The notes below the pieces were generated by a model, which ran no database searches, had not been told where the DNA came from, and was given only the letters and a program-made list of their open reading frames with translations. Shown here in pieces: positions 1-10,213 of a stretch of DNA of 64,000 nucleotides; positions within the stretch are counted from its first letter, which is position 1; the number at the start of each line of letters is the position of its first letter. This DNA comes from Lentimicrobium saccharophilum. GTDB lineage: Bacteria > Bacteroidota > Bacteroidia > Bacteroidales > Lentimicrobiaceae. The DNA lies in the NCBI RefSeq assembly GCF_001192835.1, contig NZ_DF968183.1, positions 1,075,338 to 1,139,337 of the forward strand. Reading direction: 5' to 3'. The position numbers and the translations under genes are program-made.

Positions 1-2607
1 TTCTCAATTACAGACGGAAATCCTGACAATATCTTCAGCATTGATCCCCTGAGCGGTGAGTTATCCGTCAGCAACAGCAGTGCACTGATGGCTTCGGCCA
101 TTGAAATGTTCACCCTGAACATCCTGACCGAAGACAACGGAAATCCCGCGCTCTCAGCATCTGCAATTGCCACCATCATGGTTACCGACAGCAACCTGCC
201 TCCTTCCATCGATAATCAACTCTTTGCCATTGACGAAAATGCAGTGTCAGGCTCTATTGTCGGCCAGGTGACCGCCACAGACCCCGATCTGAACCAGGTT
301 CTCTCTTTCAGCATTATCGGCGGTAATACTGATAATGCATTCCAGATCTCTGAAAACGGATTACTCTCTGTTGCCAATGCTGGTCTGATGGATTTTGAGA
401 CATATCCTGTATTCAATCTCACCGTTCAGGTAACTGACAACGGCTCCCCTGCCCTGTCGGCTTCGGCAATGATTACCGTTGAGCTCAACGATATCAACGA
501 GACCCCGGTGATCGACCCGGACCAGTCATTCCAGGTTGATGAGCATGTGCCGGCCTTAACCCAGGTCGGAACTGTGATGGCTACTGACCCCGATTCAGGA
601 CAGTCTCTCACGTTCACCATACAGGGCGGAAATACCAACAACGCCTTTGCCATCGACGCTCTTACAGGTGAAATTACCGTGGCCGGAAATATCTGCTTCG
701 AATACTGCAGCCAGTACAACCTGCTGGTGAGGGCCACCGACAACGGTTCTCCCGCTTTGTCAGATGAGGAAACTGTTGTTATTCTTCTGAATGATGTGAA
801 CGAAACCCCGGTAATCGCCCAGGGCCAGGCATTCCAGGTTGATGAGCATGTGCCTGCCTTAACCCAGGTAGGAACTGTGATGGCTACTGACCCCGACTTA
901 GGACAATCGCTCACTTATACCATTCAGGGCGGAAATACCAACAACGCCTTTGCCATTGACGCCCTTACAGGTGAAATTACCGTGGCCGGAAATATCTGCT
1001 TCGAATACTGCAGCCAGTACAACCTGCTGGTGAGGTCAACCGACAACGGATCTCCTGCTTTATACGGCGAGGAAACGGTGGTTATCCTCCTGAACGATGT
1101 GAACGAAGCTCCCGTTATTGCAGATCAGAGTTTCGGCGTTTCCAGAACAGCGCCTGCAGGCACCCTTATCGGAACAGTGGTGGCTTCTGATCCTGATTTT
1201 AACCAAACGCTTACTTTCTCAATTACAGACGGAAATCCTGATAATATCTTCAGCATTGATCCCCTGAGCGGTGAGCTGTATATTACAAGTACAAATACGC
1301 TGGGGATAATTTTAGAGGAATTTGTATATCTGAATGTTACGGTCAGTGACAATGGCAGCCCGCAGGAAGCATCAGGTGCAGTTATAACAATTGTATTGGA
1401 TGCAATGAACAACAATCCGGTTATCCAGGACCAGGTATTCTCAATAAATGAGAACGCAACTGGCGGAATGGAAGTGGGTCAGATAGCAGCTTTCGATCCT
1501 GACGCTGACCAGGAATTAACTTTTAGCATAGCAGATGGGAATACCGGTGAAGCATTCTCGGTATCTCCGGAAGGATCTATCACAGTTCTGAATTCCGGAA
1601 TGCTTAATTATGAGACAACACCTATTTTCCAACTTGTTGTAGTAGTAACAGATAATGGAATTCCGGCAATGTCTGCAGAGGCTGTGGTGACCATCAGCCT
1701 GACTGATATCAACGAACCTCCTGTAGTTTATCCTCAAAGTTTCTTTATTGATGAAAATCTGCCAAACGGTCAGTTTGTTGGCGTGGTTGAAGCTTTTGAT
1801 CCTGAATCAGGCAGCAATCTGCAATTTGAGATTGTTTCCGGGAATACCGGTAATGCATTCCGGTTGCATCCTGTCAATGGCCAATTGTATATAAGGAACA
1901 GCACTGCCATTAATTTCGAGGAAAACCCAGTCTTTTATCTTATGGTGAGGGTAACTGACAGCGATAATCATGCAACGGAAGAAATCATTACCATATATGT
2001 TATAGATGGAAATGATCCTCCGGAAACCTATAATTTCAGCTTTTTCGCCGACTATTATTCACCTGAAGGGACGGTGATCGGTGTTGTAGAATCTTATGAT
2101 CCTGATCAGGGCCAAATACTGACCTATGAGTTTATGGAAGGCAATTTCGATAATATCTTCAGCATTCACCCCTATACCGGAGAGATATTTATCAGTAACT
2201 CTAACGCCTTCAGAGCCAGCAACACAGGTCAGCACAATTTGTCAGTAAAGGTTTCTGACAATGGTTCACCCCCGATGTCATCGCTCTTCTACGTGAAGAT
2301 TGCCATTGCCAGACCTGATGTTGAAAAGACGACAGTCTCAGATGACAACAACCCGCTCAAACGCCTGGATTTCAAGGCATATCCCAATCCATCAGCCGAT
2401 GGAAGATTCACCCTCGCATTTGAATCTGAGCCTTCCCCGGATGCAACAATTTCAATAACAGATATTTCCGGAATTGTAAAATTTGAGACGAAACCAAACA
2501 GTACGCTGAACTATCCGCTGGATCTCAGCCATCTTAGCAAGGGATTCTATATAATACAAATAACCAACGGTCAATACCGCACGAAGGACAAACTGATTAT
2601 TCAATAA
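1..2607 (+). CDS. Cadherin-repeat T9SS-exported protein, 5' end outside the window
   Basis: The reading frame is open from base 1, so this is the C-terminal part (about 868 residues) of a longer protein; the first internal Met at 88 is not the start. It consists of consecutive cadherin-like repeats of about 100 residues, each with the calcium-binding patterns ATDPD, TDNGSPAL and DVNE/DINE. The last about 75 residues form a type A T9SS sorting domain beginning with AYPNPSADG and ending in a short basic strand (KDKLIIQ). The protein is therefore expected to cross the outer membrane by the type IX system and sit on the surface or be released, probably as an adhesin. Two repeats (about 525-1124) are nearly identical at DNA level. 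The family assignment is firm; ligand and role are unknown. Confidence 0.93.
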   Translation, partial: FSITDGNPDNIFSIDPLSGELSVSNSSALMASAIEMFTLNILTEDNGNPALSASAIATIMVTDSNLPPSIDNQLFAIDENAVSGSIVGQVTATDPDLNQVLSFSIIGGNTDNAFQISENGLLSVANAGLMDFETYPVFNLTVQVTDNGSPALSASAMITVELNDINETPVIDPDQSFQVDEHVPALTQVGTVMATDPDSGQSLTFTIQGGNTNNAFAIDALTGEITVAGNICFEYCSQYNLLVRATDNGSPALSDEETVVILLNDVNETPVIAQGQAFQVDEHVPALTQVGTVMATDPDLGQSLTYTIQGGNTNNAFAIDALTGEITVAGNICFEYCSQYNLLVRSTDNGSPALYGEETVVILLNDVNEAPVIADQSFGVSRTAPAGTLIGTVVASDPDFNQTLTFSITDGNPDNIFSIDPLSGELYITSTNTLGIILEEFVYLNVTVSDNGSPQEASGAVITIVLDAMNNNPVIQDQVFSINENATGGMEVGQIAAFDPDADQELTFSIADGNTGEAFSVSPEGSITVLNSGMLNYETTPIFQLVVVVTDNGIPAMSAEAVVTISLTDINEPPVVYPQSFFIDENLPNGQFVGVVEAFDPESGSNLQFEIVSGNTGNAFRLHPVNGQLYIRNSTAINFEENPVFYLMVRVTDSDNHATEEIITIYVIDGNDPPETYNFSFFADYYSPEGTVIGVVESYDPDQGQILTYEFMEGNFDNIFSIHPYTGEIFISNSNAFRASNTGQHNLSVKVSDNGSPPMSSLFYVKIAIARPDVEKTTVSDDNNPLKRLDFKAYPNPSADGRFTLAFESEPSPDATISITDISGIVKFETKPNSTLNYPLDLSHLSKGFYIIQITNGQYRTKDKLIIQ
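525..1124 (+). repeat. Two near-identical 300-bp tandem cadherin units
   Basis: The segments starting near 525 and 825 repeat with an exact 300-bp period (100 codons) and very few differences, including a shared pair of cysteines in the motif ICFEYCSQ. In addition bases 1-60 match 1216-1275 with one difference. This shows recent internal duplication or gene conversion within the cadherin gene. Confidence 0.9.
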
Positions 2608-2629
2608 AATTACCTGAAATAATCGGGTA

Positions 2630-2661
2630 TGGGCTGGCGCGGGGCCGGCCCATTTTTTTTT
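2630..2661 (+). terminator. Rho-independent terminator after the cadherin gene
   Basis: A 9-bp GC-rich stem (2630-2638 with 2644-2652, one G-T pair), a 5-nt loop and a run of nine T. It lies 22 bp after the cadherin stop and runs into the 3' end of the convergent fcl gene. Confidence 0.9.
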
Positions 2662-3778
2662 ACCCGGAAATGTAATGACGATAAACTGCGGCTATCCCTT
2701 CTTTTAATGACGTTCTAGCCTGCCACCCTAATGTGCTAAGTTTTGAAACATCCAGCAATTTCCGCGGAGTTCCGTCAGGCTTGCTTGTATCAAATACGAT
2801 TTCACCTTTAAACCCCACAACCTCCTTAATCAAAAAGGCCAGATCTTTGATGGATACTTCTTTCCCGCTACCGATGTTAATGTGGGTGTTCCTTATCTCT
2901 GTTTTATCATTGCCTCCGGAGCTATTCCTGAGATCGGAAAAACTATGGTTTTCCATCACAAATACACAGGCATCAGCCATATCTTCTACCCAGAGAAACT
3001 CCCGCAATGGCTGTCCTGTGCCCCACAGCGAGAGTCTGACGTGGCGGTCATTGTCCTTAATGATTTCAGCAATTCCAAACCGGCCCAGGTAATTCAACAG
3101 CTCATGATCTTCTGTATCAATAGTGATCCCTTCTGCTTGGTTCCGGATCAGATCATTTCTGATTTCCCGGAGGTCGCCTTTTTCAAGACATTTTCCCAGA
3201 TGAATTTTTCTGAGCAGTGCGGGAAGAACGTGCGAAGTTTCGAGGTTGAAATTATCGTTATAACCATACAGATTGGTCGGCATGACTGAAATAAAATCAG
3301 TTCCATACTGCAGATTATACGATTCGCACATCTTCATACCTGCAATCTTGGCGATGGCATAGGGTTCATTGGTATACTCCAGTTCACCGGTAAGCAGGCA
3401 ATCTTCCGACATAGGCTGAGGCGCATTTTTGGGATAGACACAACTGCTGCCCAGAAACAACAATTTCTTCACGCCGTTGAGATATGCCTGATGAATTATA
3501 TTATTCTGAATCTGAAGGTTTTCATAAATAAACTGCGCCCTGTATTTATTATTGGCCATAATACCTCCGACTTTGGCGGCGGCCAGAAAAACAAATTCAG
3601 GTTTTTCATACTCAAAAAACGCAGTAACTTTTGACTGGTCTGTCAGGTCTAATTCCTCAAAAGTTCTGGTGATTAAATTGACATATCCTTTTCGCTGAAG
3701 ATTATTCATGATGGCGCTGCCTACCAAACCCCGGTGCCCGGCGATGTAAATCCTGCTGTCCTTATTCATTATGGCCAT
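2660..3778 (-). CDS. fcl: GDP-L-fucose synthase
   Basis: Epimerase/reductase converting GDP-4-keto-6-deoxymannose to GDP-L-fucose with NADPH, in the cytoplasm. It is an extended-SDR protein with the nucleotide-binding motif GHRGLVG (residues 14-20) and the catalytic Y-x3-K as YAIAK near residue 140. At 372 residues it is about 50 longer than the enterobacterial enzyme. The extra length is an insertion before the [18 protein letters not shown] segment, a variant I know from Bacteroidota. The start could be Met1 or Met4 (3769). It lies 22 bp downstream of gmd, with which it makes a complete GDP-fucose pathway from GDP-mannose; the fucose would serve surface glycans or glycoprotein O-glycans. 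Confidence 0.95.
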   Translation of the reverse strand: MAIMNKDSRIYIAGHRGLVGSAIMNNLQRKGYVNLITRTFEELDLTDQSKVTAFFEYEKPEFVFLAAAKVGGIMANNKYRAQFIYENLQIQNNIIHQAYLNGVKKLLFLGSSCVYPKNAPQPMSEDCLLTGELEYTNEPYAIAKIAGMKMCESYNLQYGTDFISVMPTNLYGYNDNFNLETSHVLPALLRKIHLGKCLEKGDLREIRNDLIRNQAEGITIDTEDHELLNYLGRFGIAEIIKDNDRHVRLSLWGTGQPLREFLWVEDMADACVFVMENHSFSDLRNSSGGNDKTEIRNTHINIGSGKEVSIKDLAFLIKEVVGFKGEIVFDTSKPDGTPRKLLDVSKLSTLGWQARTSLKEGIAAVYRHYISG

Positions 3779-3800
3779 TGTTTATCGCTTTCTTTCAGGT

Positions 3801-4919
3801 TTATTCAAAATAGCTTAAGATATCATACCCGCCATCTCTCAGGTACCGATCTTTTTTCATCAGTTTGATATCTCCTTCCATCATATCTTTAACCAATCCT
3901 TTCAGGTCATATTCCGGAATCCAGCCCAGCTTCTCCCTGGCTTTTGTCGGATCTCCCAGCAACAGGTCGACTTCAGTCGGCCTGAAATACATAGGATCCA
4001 CAGCAAGCACCTCTTTACCTGACGACAACTGATATTCCGGATTACTGCAACCGGTAACATACGCCTTTTCATCCACTCCTGATCCTTTAAATTCTATGGA
4101 AATACCTACCTCACCAAAGGCCAGTCTGACAAATTCCCTGACCTCTGTTGTAATCCCGGTGGCTATAACAAAATCTTCAGGTTTTTCCTGCTGAAGGATG
4201 AGGTACATTGCCCTGACATAATCCTTTGCGTGTCCCCAATCCCGTTTTGCCGAAAGATTTCCCAGAAACAATTTATCCTGCATACCCAAAGCAATGCGTG
4301 AAACGGCCATTGTAATCTTCCTGGTTACAAAGGTTTCTCCGCGAACAGGCGATTCATGATTAAACAATATTCCGTTTGCAGCAAAAAGCCCGTAGGCCTC
4401 CCGATAATTCACCGTAATCCAGTATGCATACATCTTAGCGACTGCATAAGGGCTCCGGGGATAGAAAGGGGTTTTTTCAGACTGCGGGATCTGTTGCACC
4501 AAACCATACAACTCGCTGGTAGACGCCTGGTATATCCTTGTCTTCCCGGCAAGGTTCAGCAACCTTACCGCTTCAAGTATCCTTAATGTTCCGATACCAT
4601 CAGCATTTGCGGTATATTCGGGAGAGTCGAAACTCACCTTGACGTGCGACATGGCTGCAAGGTTATAGATCTCATCGGGCTGAACCTCCTGAATTATCCT
4701 TATGAGATTGGATGAATCGGTCATATCTCCGTAATGGAGAATAAAATTGCGGTTTTCAATATGCGGATCCTGATAAAGATGATCAATCCTGTTGGTATTG
4801 AATAAGGAACTGCGTCGTTTGATCCCGTGAACAATATACCCTTTGCGCAAAAGGAATTCGGCAAGATAGGCACCATCCTGACCAGTGACACCGGTAATCA
4901 GGGCTACTTTTTGTGACAT
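3801..4919 (-). CDS. gmd: GDP-mannose 4,6-dehydratase
   Basis: Catalyses the first step from GDP-D-mannose to GDP-L-fucose, forming GDP-4-keto-6-deoxy-D-mannose. Extended-SDR fold with the Rossmann motif GVTGQDG at residues 10-16, the family segment [16 protein letters not shown], and the catalytic YAVAK near residue 160. The length of 372 residues is standard. It is first gene of a two-gene minus-strand operon with fcl. The start ATG at 4917-4919 matches the usual N-terminus. Confidence 0.97.
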   Translation of the reverse strand: MSQKVALITGVTGQDGAYLAEFLLRKGYIVHGIKRRSSLFNTNRIDHLYQDPHIENRNFILHYGDMTDSSNLIRIIQEVQPDEIYNLAAMSHVKVSFDSPEYTANADGIGTLRILEAVRLLNLAGKTRIYQASTSELYGLVQQIPQSEKTPFYPRSPYAVAKMYAYWITVNYREAYGLFAANGILFNHESPVRGETFVTRKITMAVSRIALGMQDKLFLGNLSAKRDWGHAKDYVRAMYLILQQEKPEDFVIATGITTEVREFVRLAFGEVGISIEFKGSGVDEKAYVTGCSNPEYQLSSGKEVLAVDPMYFRPTEVDLLLGDPTKAREKLGWIPEYDLKGLVKDMMEGDIKLMKKDRYLRDGGYDILSYFE

Positions 4920-5116
4920 AAAGCTTAAATTAGCGTTCTATATTACAAAACTAAGAAAAAACGACCAGTATAAACCGCATATACATTCATCTTGTTCAGG
5001 TAAAACTCTTTCCGCCGAAAAGAGCATCGGCATGGTCTACCGGACCGGAGACCCGACAGATAATTTTATATTACCTTTGCGATCAGAATATCTAAACATA
5101 TCGGCTTTCCAGACCA

Positions 5117-5902
5117 ATGAATCATCGTATCTTTTACCTGATGCTGAGCCTGAGCGGCGCAGTCATTCTTTTATTTATTATTGCGCCGCTTGCAGGGATT
5201 TTTATTAAAAGTGAAGGCAGTGAGCTATTGGCCGCGACCCGGGACAGCGAGGTCACGGGAAGTATCTGGCTGACCATTGGAACATCTATGGCAGCAACAG
5301 TAATTTTCGCAATATTGTCATTGCCATTTGCTTGGCTTCTGGCAAGGCGTAAGTTCAGACTGAAAAAGCTTGTATTGGGTATAATAGATCTTCCTGTAGT
5401 TATTCCGCACACAGCCGCCGGAATTGCATTATTGGGCGTTATATCGCGCGATTCATTGGTTGGCAGGCTGGCGGAGAAAGCCGGCATCGATTTCGTAGGG
5501 CATCCCTCTGGGATTATTCTGGCCATGGCTTTTGTAAGCCTTCCGTTTTTTCTAAATGCAGCCAGGGAAGGGTTTACCGGAGTTCCAGAGCGGCTTGAAA
5601 AGGCAGCATTAAACCTTGGCGCTTCCCCTTTGAGGGTATTTCTGACCATCTCCATACCGCTGGCCATGCGGCAGATTATCTCCGGTTCAGTGATGATGTT
5701 TGCCAGGGGAATGAGCGAATTCGGAGCAGTAATCATTATTGCATACCATCCTATGACGGCACCGGTGCTTATTTTTGAAAGGTTCAGTTCCTTCGGATTA
5801 CAATATGCCCGACCGGTTTCGGTAATTTTTATAATCATTTCCGTCATATTGTTTCTTTTAATGAGATTGTTGGCAAGAGACCCTGAAAATGCTAGAAATT
5901 AG
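5117..5902 (+). CDS. Molybdate/tungstate-type ABC transporter permease
   Basis: Inner-membrane permease of 261 residues with about six hydrophobic segments and a BPD_transp_1 domain. The EAA loop that docks the ATPase is visible as EKAALNLGASPLRVFLTI. The overall sequence resembles ModB/WtpB, the permeases for molybdate and tungstate. It overlaps the downstream ATPase gene by 14 bp, so the two are translationally coupled. No gene for a periplasmic substrate-binding protein lies upstream or downstream, although such transporters need one. A TAccTTTG box (5072-5079) upstream could be a -7 element, but I see no matching TTG at the right distance. Substrate (molybdate, tungstate or sulfate) is inferred. 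Confidence 0.8.
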   Translation: MNHRIFYLMLSLSGAVILLFIIAPLAGIFIKSEGSELLAATRDSEVTGSIWLTIGTSMAATVIFAILSLPFAWLLARRKFRLKKLVLGIIDLPVVIPHTAAGIALLGVISRDSLVGRLAEKAGIDFVGHPSGIILAMAFVSLPFFLNAAREGFTGVPERLEKAALNLGASPLRVFLTISIPLAMRQIISGSVMMFARGMSEFGAVIIIAYHPMTAPVLIFERFSSFGLQYARPVSVIFIIISVILFLLMRLLARDPENARN

Positions 5903-6938
5903 ACACTTATATAAGGACTTCAAACGGTTTTGCATTAGCGATATCAACCTGAAAATCAACAGGGATGATTATTTTGTTCTGCTGGGCGCTTCAGGAGCCG
6001 GGAAATCGGTATTACTGGAACTCATTGCTGGAATTATACGACCCGACTCAGGCAGCATTTTACTGAACGGTAAAGAAATCACTCTTCTGCCGGTAGATAA
6101 GCGCAAAACCGGTCTGATCTTTCAAACCCCTGCGATCTTTCCGCATCTTACTGTAAAACAAAATATCGCCTTTCCCCTTTTCGCGGCAACCCGCCAGTTA
6201 GTCGAACCGAAAGTCAGATCTCTGGCTGAGCAGACCGGCATTTCACACCTGCTGAATGAAAAGCCGGCCAAACTCTCAGGAGGTGAGTTACAACGACTGG
6301 CCTTAGCCCGTACACTGGCATCTGAACCATTGATGCTGTTGCTCGATGAGCCCCTCTCTGCTGTCGATACGCCCATGAAGTCATCCCTCAGGGGGTTGTT
6401 GCGCGGCCTGAACCGCGATGGGATGCCGATGCTTCATGTGACGCATGACTTTGAAGAAGCAGTTGCCCTGGCCACAAAGATGGCAGTAATTGAGAACGGC
6501 AGTATCATCCAGACCGGAACCCCATCGGAAATCATTAATCAGCCGAAAAGCGGATTTGCTGCAGGATTTACCGGTGAGCAAAACTTCTTTAAATCAGAAA
6601 TCAAAGGGCTTTATGCATTTATTGAAGCAGGCAGTTCCGGCAAGGACCGGTTCAGAATTCATCTTAACGAAATATTTGAGGAAGGGCCGGCCAGCATCCT
6701 GATCCGCAGCAGTCATGTTATCGTTGCAAAAGAAGAACCTGAACTGAGCACCACAAATAACTTCAGCGGAAGAATTACCTCGATCAGCCCGCTAAGAGAG
6801 GGTTATGAAATATGTATTGAAAACGGGCTCCGGTTTTATGCCCGGATTACCAGGGATGCGCTTGACAAACTCAGCCTTGCTCCCGGGCAGGAGGCATGGG
6901 CATGTTTCAAAGCTTCAGCTGTGGAAGTAATCCGTTAA
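5889..6938 (+). CDS. Molybdate/tungstate-type ABC transporter ATPase
   Basis: ATP-binding subunit of 349 residues. Walker A is GASGAGKS (33-40), the signature is LSGGELQRLALARTLA, and Walker B is LLLLDEPLSAVD followed by the switch histidine in HVTHDFEEA. The C-terminal about 130 residues form an accessory domain ending in a TOBE/MOP-like stretch (ITSISPLREGYEICIENG), as in ModC/WtpC and CysA-type ATPases. It overlaps the permease gene and is followed after 52 bp by a MobB-like gene, which favours molybdate or tungstate as the substrate. Confidence 0.85.
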   Translation: MLEIRHLYKDFKRFCISDINLKINRDDYFVLLGASGAGKSVLLELIAGIIRPDSGSILLNGKEITLLPVDKRKTGLIFQTPAIFPHLTVKQNIAFPLFAATRQLVEPKVRSLAEQTGISHLLNEKPAKLSGGELQRLALARTLASEPLMLLLDEPLSAVDTPMKSSLRGLLRGLNRDGMPMLHVTHDFEEAVALATKMAVIENGSIIQTGTPSEIINQPKSGFAAGFTGEQNFFKSEIKGLYAFIEAGSSGKDRFRIHLNEIFEEGPASILIRSSHVIVAKEEPELSTTNNFSGRITSISPLREGYEICIENGLRFYARITRDALDKLSLAPGQEAWACFKASAVEVIR

Positions 6939-6990
6939 TTATGCTGCTATTTTATTCTTCTCCTGATCTGAAAACAACCCCGACCTTATC

Positions 6991-7551
6991 ATGATCTCAT
7001 TGCCTAACCTGATCATTATCGGAGGATCGTCGCGAAATGTAGGAAAAACATCCATATGCCTTGACCTGATTTCAAGGTATGCGTCAAAACTGGACATTAC
7101 CGGCCTGAAAATTTCCGCCATTAAGCCGGAAGAGAAAATTTACCACGGAACCCATGGGCATGTGTTTAAGGGCAGAAATTTCAGGATCTATGAAGAGCCG
7201 AAACCTGATGACCATAAAGATACGGCCAGAATGCTGAAAGCCGGTGCAAAAAGAGCCGTTTACATCGAAGCAGCCGACGAGCACCTGGCAGAAGCATTTG
7301 CCGGATTCAGGAATTTATACGGAACAACCGGTCCGATTATCAGTGAATCAAGAAGCTTGAGAAAACTGGCAATTCCCTCACTCTTCATCCTGATAAAGCA
7401 TTTTGAGGCGGCCCTGATAAAACAGGATTTTTATAAATACGAAGCCCTTGCAGATCTAACTGTAAACATCAAACCCGGCTGCAACACCTCTGCTTCCGTT
7501 GCTTCACGGATATTCTGGGATCAGGATCATTGGGCGCTTTCAGCGGACTAA
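6991..7551 (+). CDS. MobB-like P-loop protein (probable molybdopterin-guanine dinucleotide biosynthesis)
   Basis: 186 residues beginning with a strand and the P-loop GGSSRNVGKT (11-20), the variant typical of MobB and related SIMIBI-type NTPases. The rest has a MobB-like alternation of strands and helices and no membrane segments. MobB proteins bind GTP and assist attachment of GMP to molybdopterin. The position directly after a molybdate-type transporter pair supports that role. Sequence similarity to classical MobB is weak by eye, so a different P-loop function is possible. The stop is only 10 bp from the stop of the convergent LRR gene. Confidence 0.6.
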   Translation: MISLPNLIIIGGSSRNVGKTSICLDLISRYASKLDITGLKISAIKPEEKIYHGTHGHVFKGRNFRIYEEPKPDDHKDTARMLKAGAKRAVYIEAADEHLAEAFAGFRNLYGTTGPIISESRSLRKLAIPSLFILIKHFEAALIKQDFYKYEALADLTVNIKPGCNTSASVASRIFWDQDHWALSAD

Positions 7552-7561
7552 AACCTTAGGC

Positions 7562-10213
7562 TCAGTAATAAATTACTTCCACTCCCGGTCTGGAGGACCT
7601 GAACTGATCGGCCCGTTTTGCGGAAACCCGCGTATTGTATATTTTAAGCGTTTTAAGGTTTGTCAGGTCTTCGAGTGGCTTAAGGTTGCTTACCCTGGTA
7701 TTGAAGCAACTCAGATAAACAAGCTGGCGGGCAGATGACAAAGCATTTAATCTTGATATCTGCGTCCCTGAAATATCAAGAATTTCAAGCTCCGGAAGAA
7801 ACTCCAGCGGGTCTATTTTACTCAAGGGCGTATTGGAGCAGTTCAGTTTTTTCAATGTCCGGTGAGTAGTAATCGGACTCAAATCCGACAACGGAGTGTC
7901 GGAGCAATCCAGTTCCTGAAGCCGCGTAATAAGACCCAACGGCAGGAGATCAGAGACCTGAACGCCACTCATATTCAGGACTTCAAGCCTTTTTAACATG
8001 GAAACCGGCATCAGGCTGACGATTTCCCTGTTTCGTGATATGTCCAGATTCCGTATAGATGCAATCTTGTGCAGCTGATCGCGATCTGGTTCAACCCCAA
8101 CCGGCTCATATCCGGAAAAAACCCTTTTCCAGACCTGATCGAGAGAAGCCCACCATTTCTGAAGTTCGGGTGTCTGATAGATCACCAGAACGCCAGGAAT
8201 GCTGTCCCATAACCTCTCCACAACCCGGCTAAGTCCGGGGACCCCATCTCCATAAATCAGTTCAAGGCGACTAAACCCAGAAAGTATTTCAAGATTCTGC
8301 GCCTGCAACTGATCGATTCCGATTCTGCGGAGATTGCTCAGGCCTTTCAGCGGGATGAGATCAACCACCTTTGTTCCTGAAATATTCAAATCCCTGAGCT
8401 TCTCAAGGCGGCTCAGGGGACCGGCATCAATTACCAAGGTATTCGAAACATCAAGTACCTCAAGATCAAACAGATCTTTGATCGCCATCAGATCTGTGAT
8501 TCCCGTTGATGCTGCGTACAATTGATTGAGCGAACTTAGCTTGCGCAATGGATCAAGGGTTGTAATCCCCTGATTACCTGAAATATCTATCCGTCTCAGG
8601 AATGATATTTCATGCAACTGTTCCCTTTGCGGAGGTGAATCCAGGGGCAGCATTGCTGAGAAAACACCTTTCCATATATCAGGCATGGTCTGCCACCAGG
8701 CGGTGAGCTCCTCCGACTCATAAATTACTTTCACGCCAGGTTGCTGCTGCATGAACTCCTGGGCAATAGCCTTGTTTACAAATGTCTTATCGCAATAGAT
8801 AACCTTTAACTTTTTCAGATTCTTCAGAGGCGCAATCTGTGCAACAGGAGAACGATCGAGATAAACATACTCAAGTGACGGCATTTCCGCAAGCGGGGAG
8901 ATATCACTGATATAGGTCTGCACCAGAAGGACACGTTTCAGATTTTCCATCCCTGTCAGCGTGGTGAGATCATTCAGCGGAGTGCCTGATAAGTCAAGCA
9001 CTTCGAGACCCGAAAGCCCGGAGAGACTTTCAAGCGATTTTACAGGTAAATTATTGAGCCGCAATTCCTTAAGCTTGATCAATTCACGGATGGGCGAAAT
9101 GTCGTCTACTGACAATCCGGTCAGGAATAAGTATTCCAGCATTTTAAAATTGGCAACCGGTTCAATATCGGCAATAAAAGTATTTGACAGGTCAAGATAA
9201 CGAAGGCTGGTAGAATACTGAAGCGCATTGATCGAACTGATCAATGTTCCGGAGGCAATGAAAGTTTCGAGTTTTGAAAGGTTCCGGATTGGCTCTGGCT
9301 TGACCACTTTCGCTCCTGAGATGTTAAGATGTTTGAGCGCGGTGAGCGCGCTGAGCGGATCGAGATCATAAATTCCCGGCACGCCGGAAATATCGATTTC
9401 TTCAGTACGCCATATCCTCCGGATCTCATTGAATACTCCTGCAGGTGACACAAAAAGGGTATCTCCCGTTTCCGTCGAATCGGCCTGACTGAAATTCCCG
9501 TTAGCCCTGACCATATAATCACGACCGATGGCAATTATTTCATGCATGGGAATATCCTCCCCTGCCAGCGTATTTCCTGAAAAAAAGTTTCTCCAGCCCT
9601 TCCCAAGATTGTTCCACCAGGTTATCAACTCCTGTTCTTCGCTCGACCTTGTGGTATAGATACTGGCAATCTTAAGATCCCTGCTGGCATCATCCAGGTT
9701 GATTTCTATGAAACGAGGCTTATTGTCATTGATCTTCACACCTTCCAGCGTAATTCCGTTCAGGTTACGGCTGGTCTTTATTTTAAAATACAATTCGCCT
9801 TTTTCATTTGTTTCCTGTGTAATTTCCTCAATCGTAAACCGGAAAGCCACCTCCCTGAAAAAGAAATCGATATCTTTCAGGTAAGCCTGTACATCTTTAT
9901 TGGTAACGACATCCCGCTTTTCTACCAGATCATCCTCAATCTGTACCCTGGCATCACGGAAAAATTTGAGGAATGACTGGTTGATGATGATATCTTTCTC
10001 CTTATACTCAGCTTTGGCGCTGCCGAGGGTATTGAATGCATATTCCATGAAATTTACCAATTGGGCTGCCTGTTTCTGATAACCGGCCAGTTCTTCGGCC
10101 GATAAACCTGACACAGACGCGCTATCCGGCACTTTCTCATTCTGTTGCGCAAAGCCTGAAAAAGCAACAATCACCAACAGGAACAAAACACCAATCTGTA
10201 ATAACTTATTCAT
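7562..10213 (-). CDS. Exported leucine-rich-repeat protein with repeated Trp-rich modules
   Basis: The start is placed at 10213, giving 883 residues that open with a signal peptide (MNKLLQIGVLFLLVIVAFSG, cleavage after FAQ); the longer frame to 10252 adds a non-signal extension. The start overlaps the stop of the upstream gene by 8 bp. After a 190-residue N-terminal domain come three blocks of 22-residue internalin/SDS22-like repeats (LxxLxxLxISGTxVxDLxPL). Each block is introduced by a module of the form EL-x2-WW-x5-W-x3-FSG followed by LHEI and LDIS (about 9577-9645, 8651-8735 and 8100-8190 on the plus strand). The protein ends with the same VIYY phrase that precedes the second and third modules. 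No T9SS domain is visible; a periplasmic or surface protein-binding role is inferred. Confidence 0.85.
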   Translation of the reverse strand: MNKLLQIGVLFLLVIVAFSGFAQQNEKVPDSASVSGLSAEELAGYQKQAAQLVNFMEYAFNTLGSAKAEYKEKDIIINQSFLKFFRDARVQIEDDLVEKRDVVTNKDVQAYLKDIDFFFREVAFRFTIEEITQETNEKGELYFKIKTSRNLNGITLEGVKINDNKPRFIEINLDDASRDLKIASIYTTRSSEEQELITWWNNLGKGWRNFFSGNTLAGEDIPMHEIIAIGRDYMVRANGNFSQADSTETGDTLFVSPAGVFNEIRRIWRTEEIDISGVPGIYDLDPLSALTALKHLNISGAKVVKPEPIRNLSKLETFIASGTLISSINALQYSTSLRYLDLSNTFIADIEPVANFKMLEYLFLTGLSVDDISPIRELIKLKELRLNNLPVKSLESLSGLSGLEVLDLSGTPLNDLTTLTGMENLKRVLLVQTYISDISPLAEMPSLEYVYLDRSPVAQIAPLKNLKKLKVIYCDKTFVNKAIAQEFMQQQPGVKVIYESEELTAWWQTMPDIWKGVFSAMLPLDSPPQREQLHEISFLRRIDISGNQGITTLDPLRKLSSLNQLYAASTGITDLMAIKDLFDLEVLDVSNTLVIDAGPLSRLEKLRDLNISGTKVVDLIPLKGLSNLRRIGIDQLQAQNLEILSGFSRLELIYGDGVPGLSRVVERLWDSIPGVLVIYQTPELQKWWASLDQVWKRVFSGYEPVGVEPDRDQLHKIASIRNLDISRNREIVSLMPVSMLKRLEVLNMSGVQVSDLLPLGLITRLQELDCSDTPLSDLSPITTHRTLKKLNCSNTPLSKIDPLEFLPELEILDISGTQISRLNALSSARQLVYLSCFNTRVSNLKPLEDLTNLKTLKIYNTRVSAKRADQFRSSRPGVEVIYY

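Noticed and set aside
5072-5079. TAccTTTG box upstream of the molybdate-type permease as a promoter
   Set aside because: No TTG at 19-21 bp upstream, so only half of the consensus is present.
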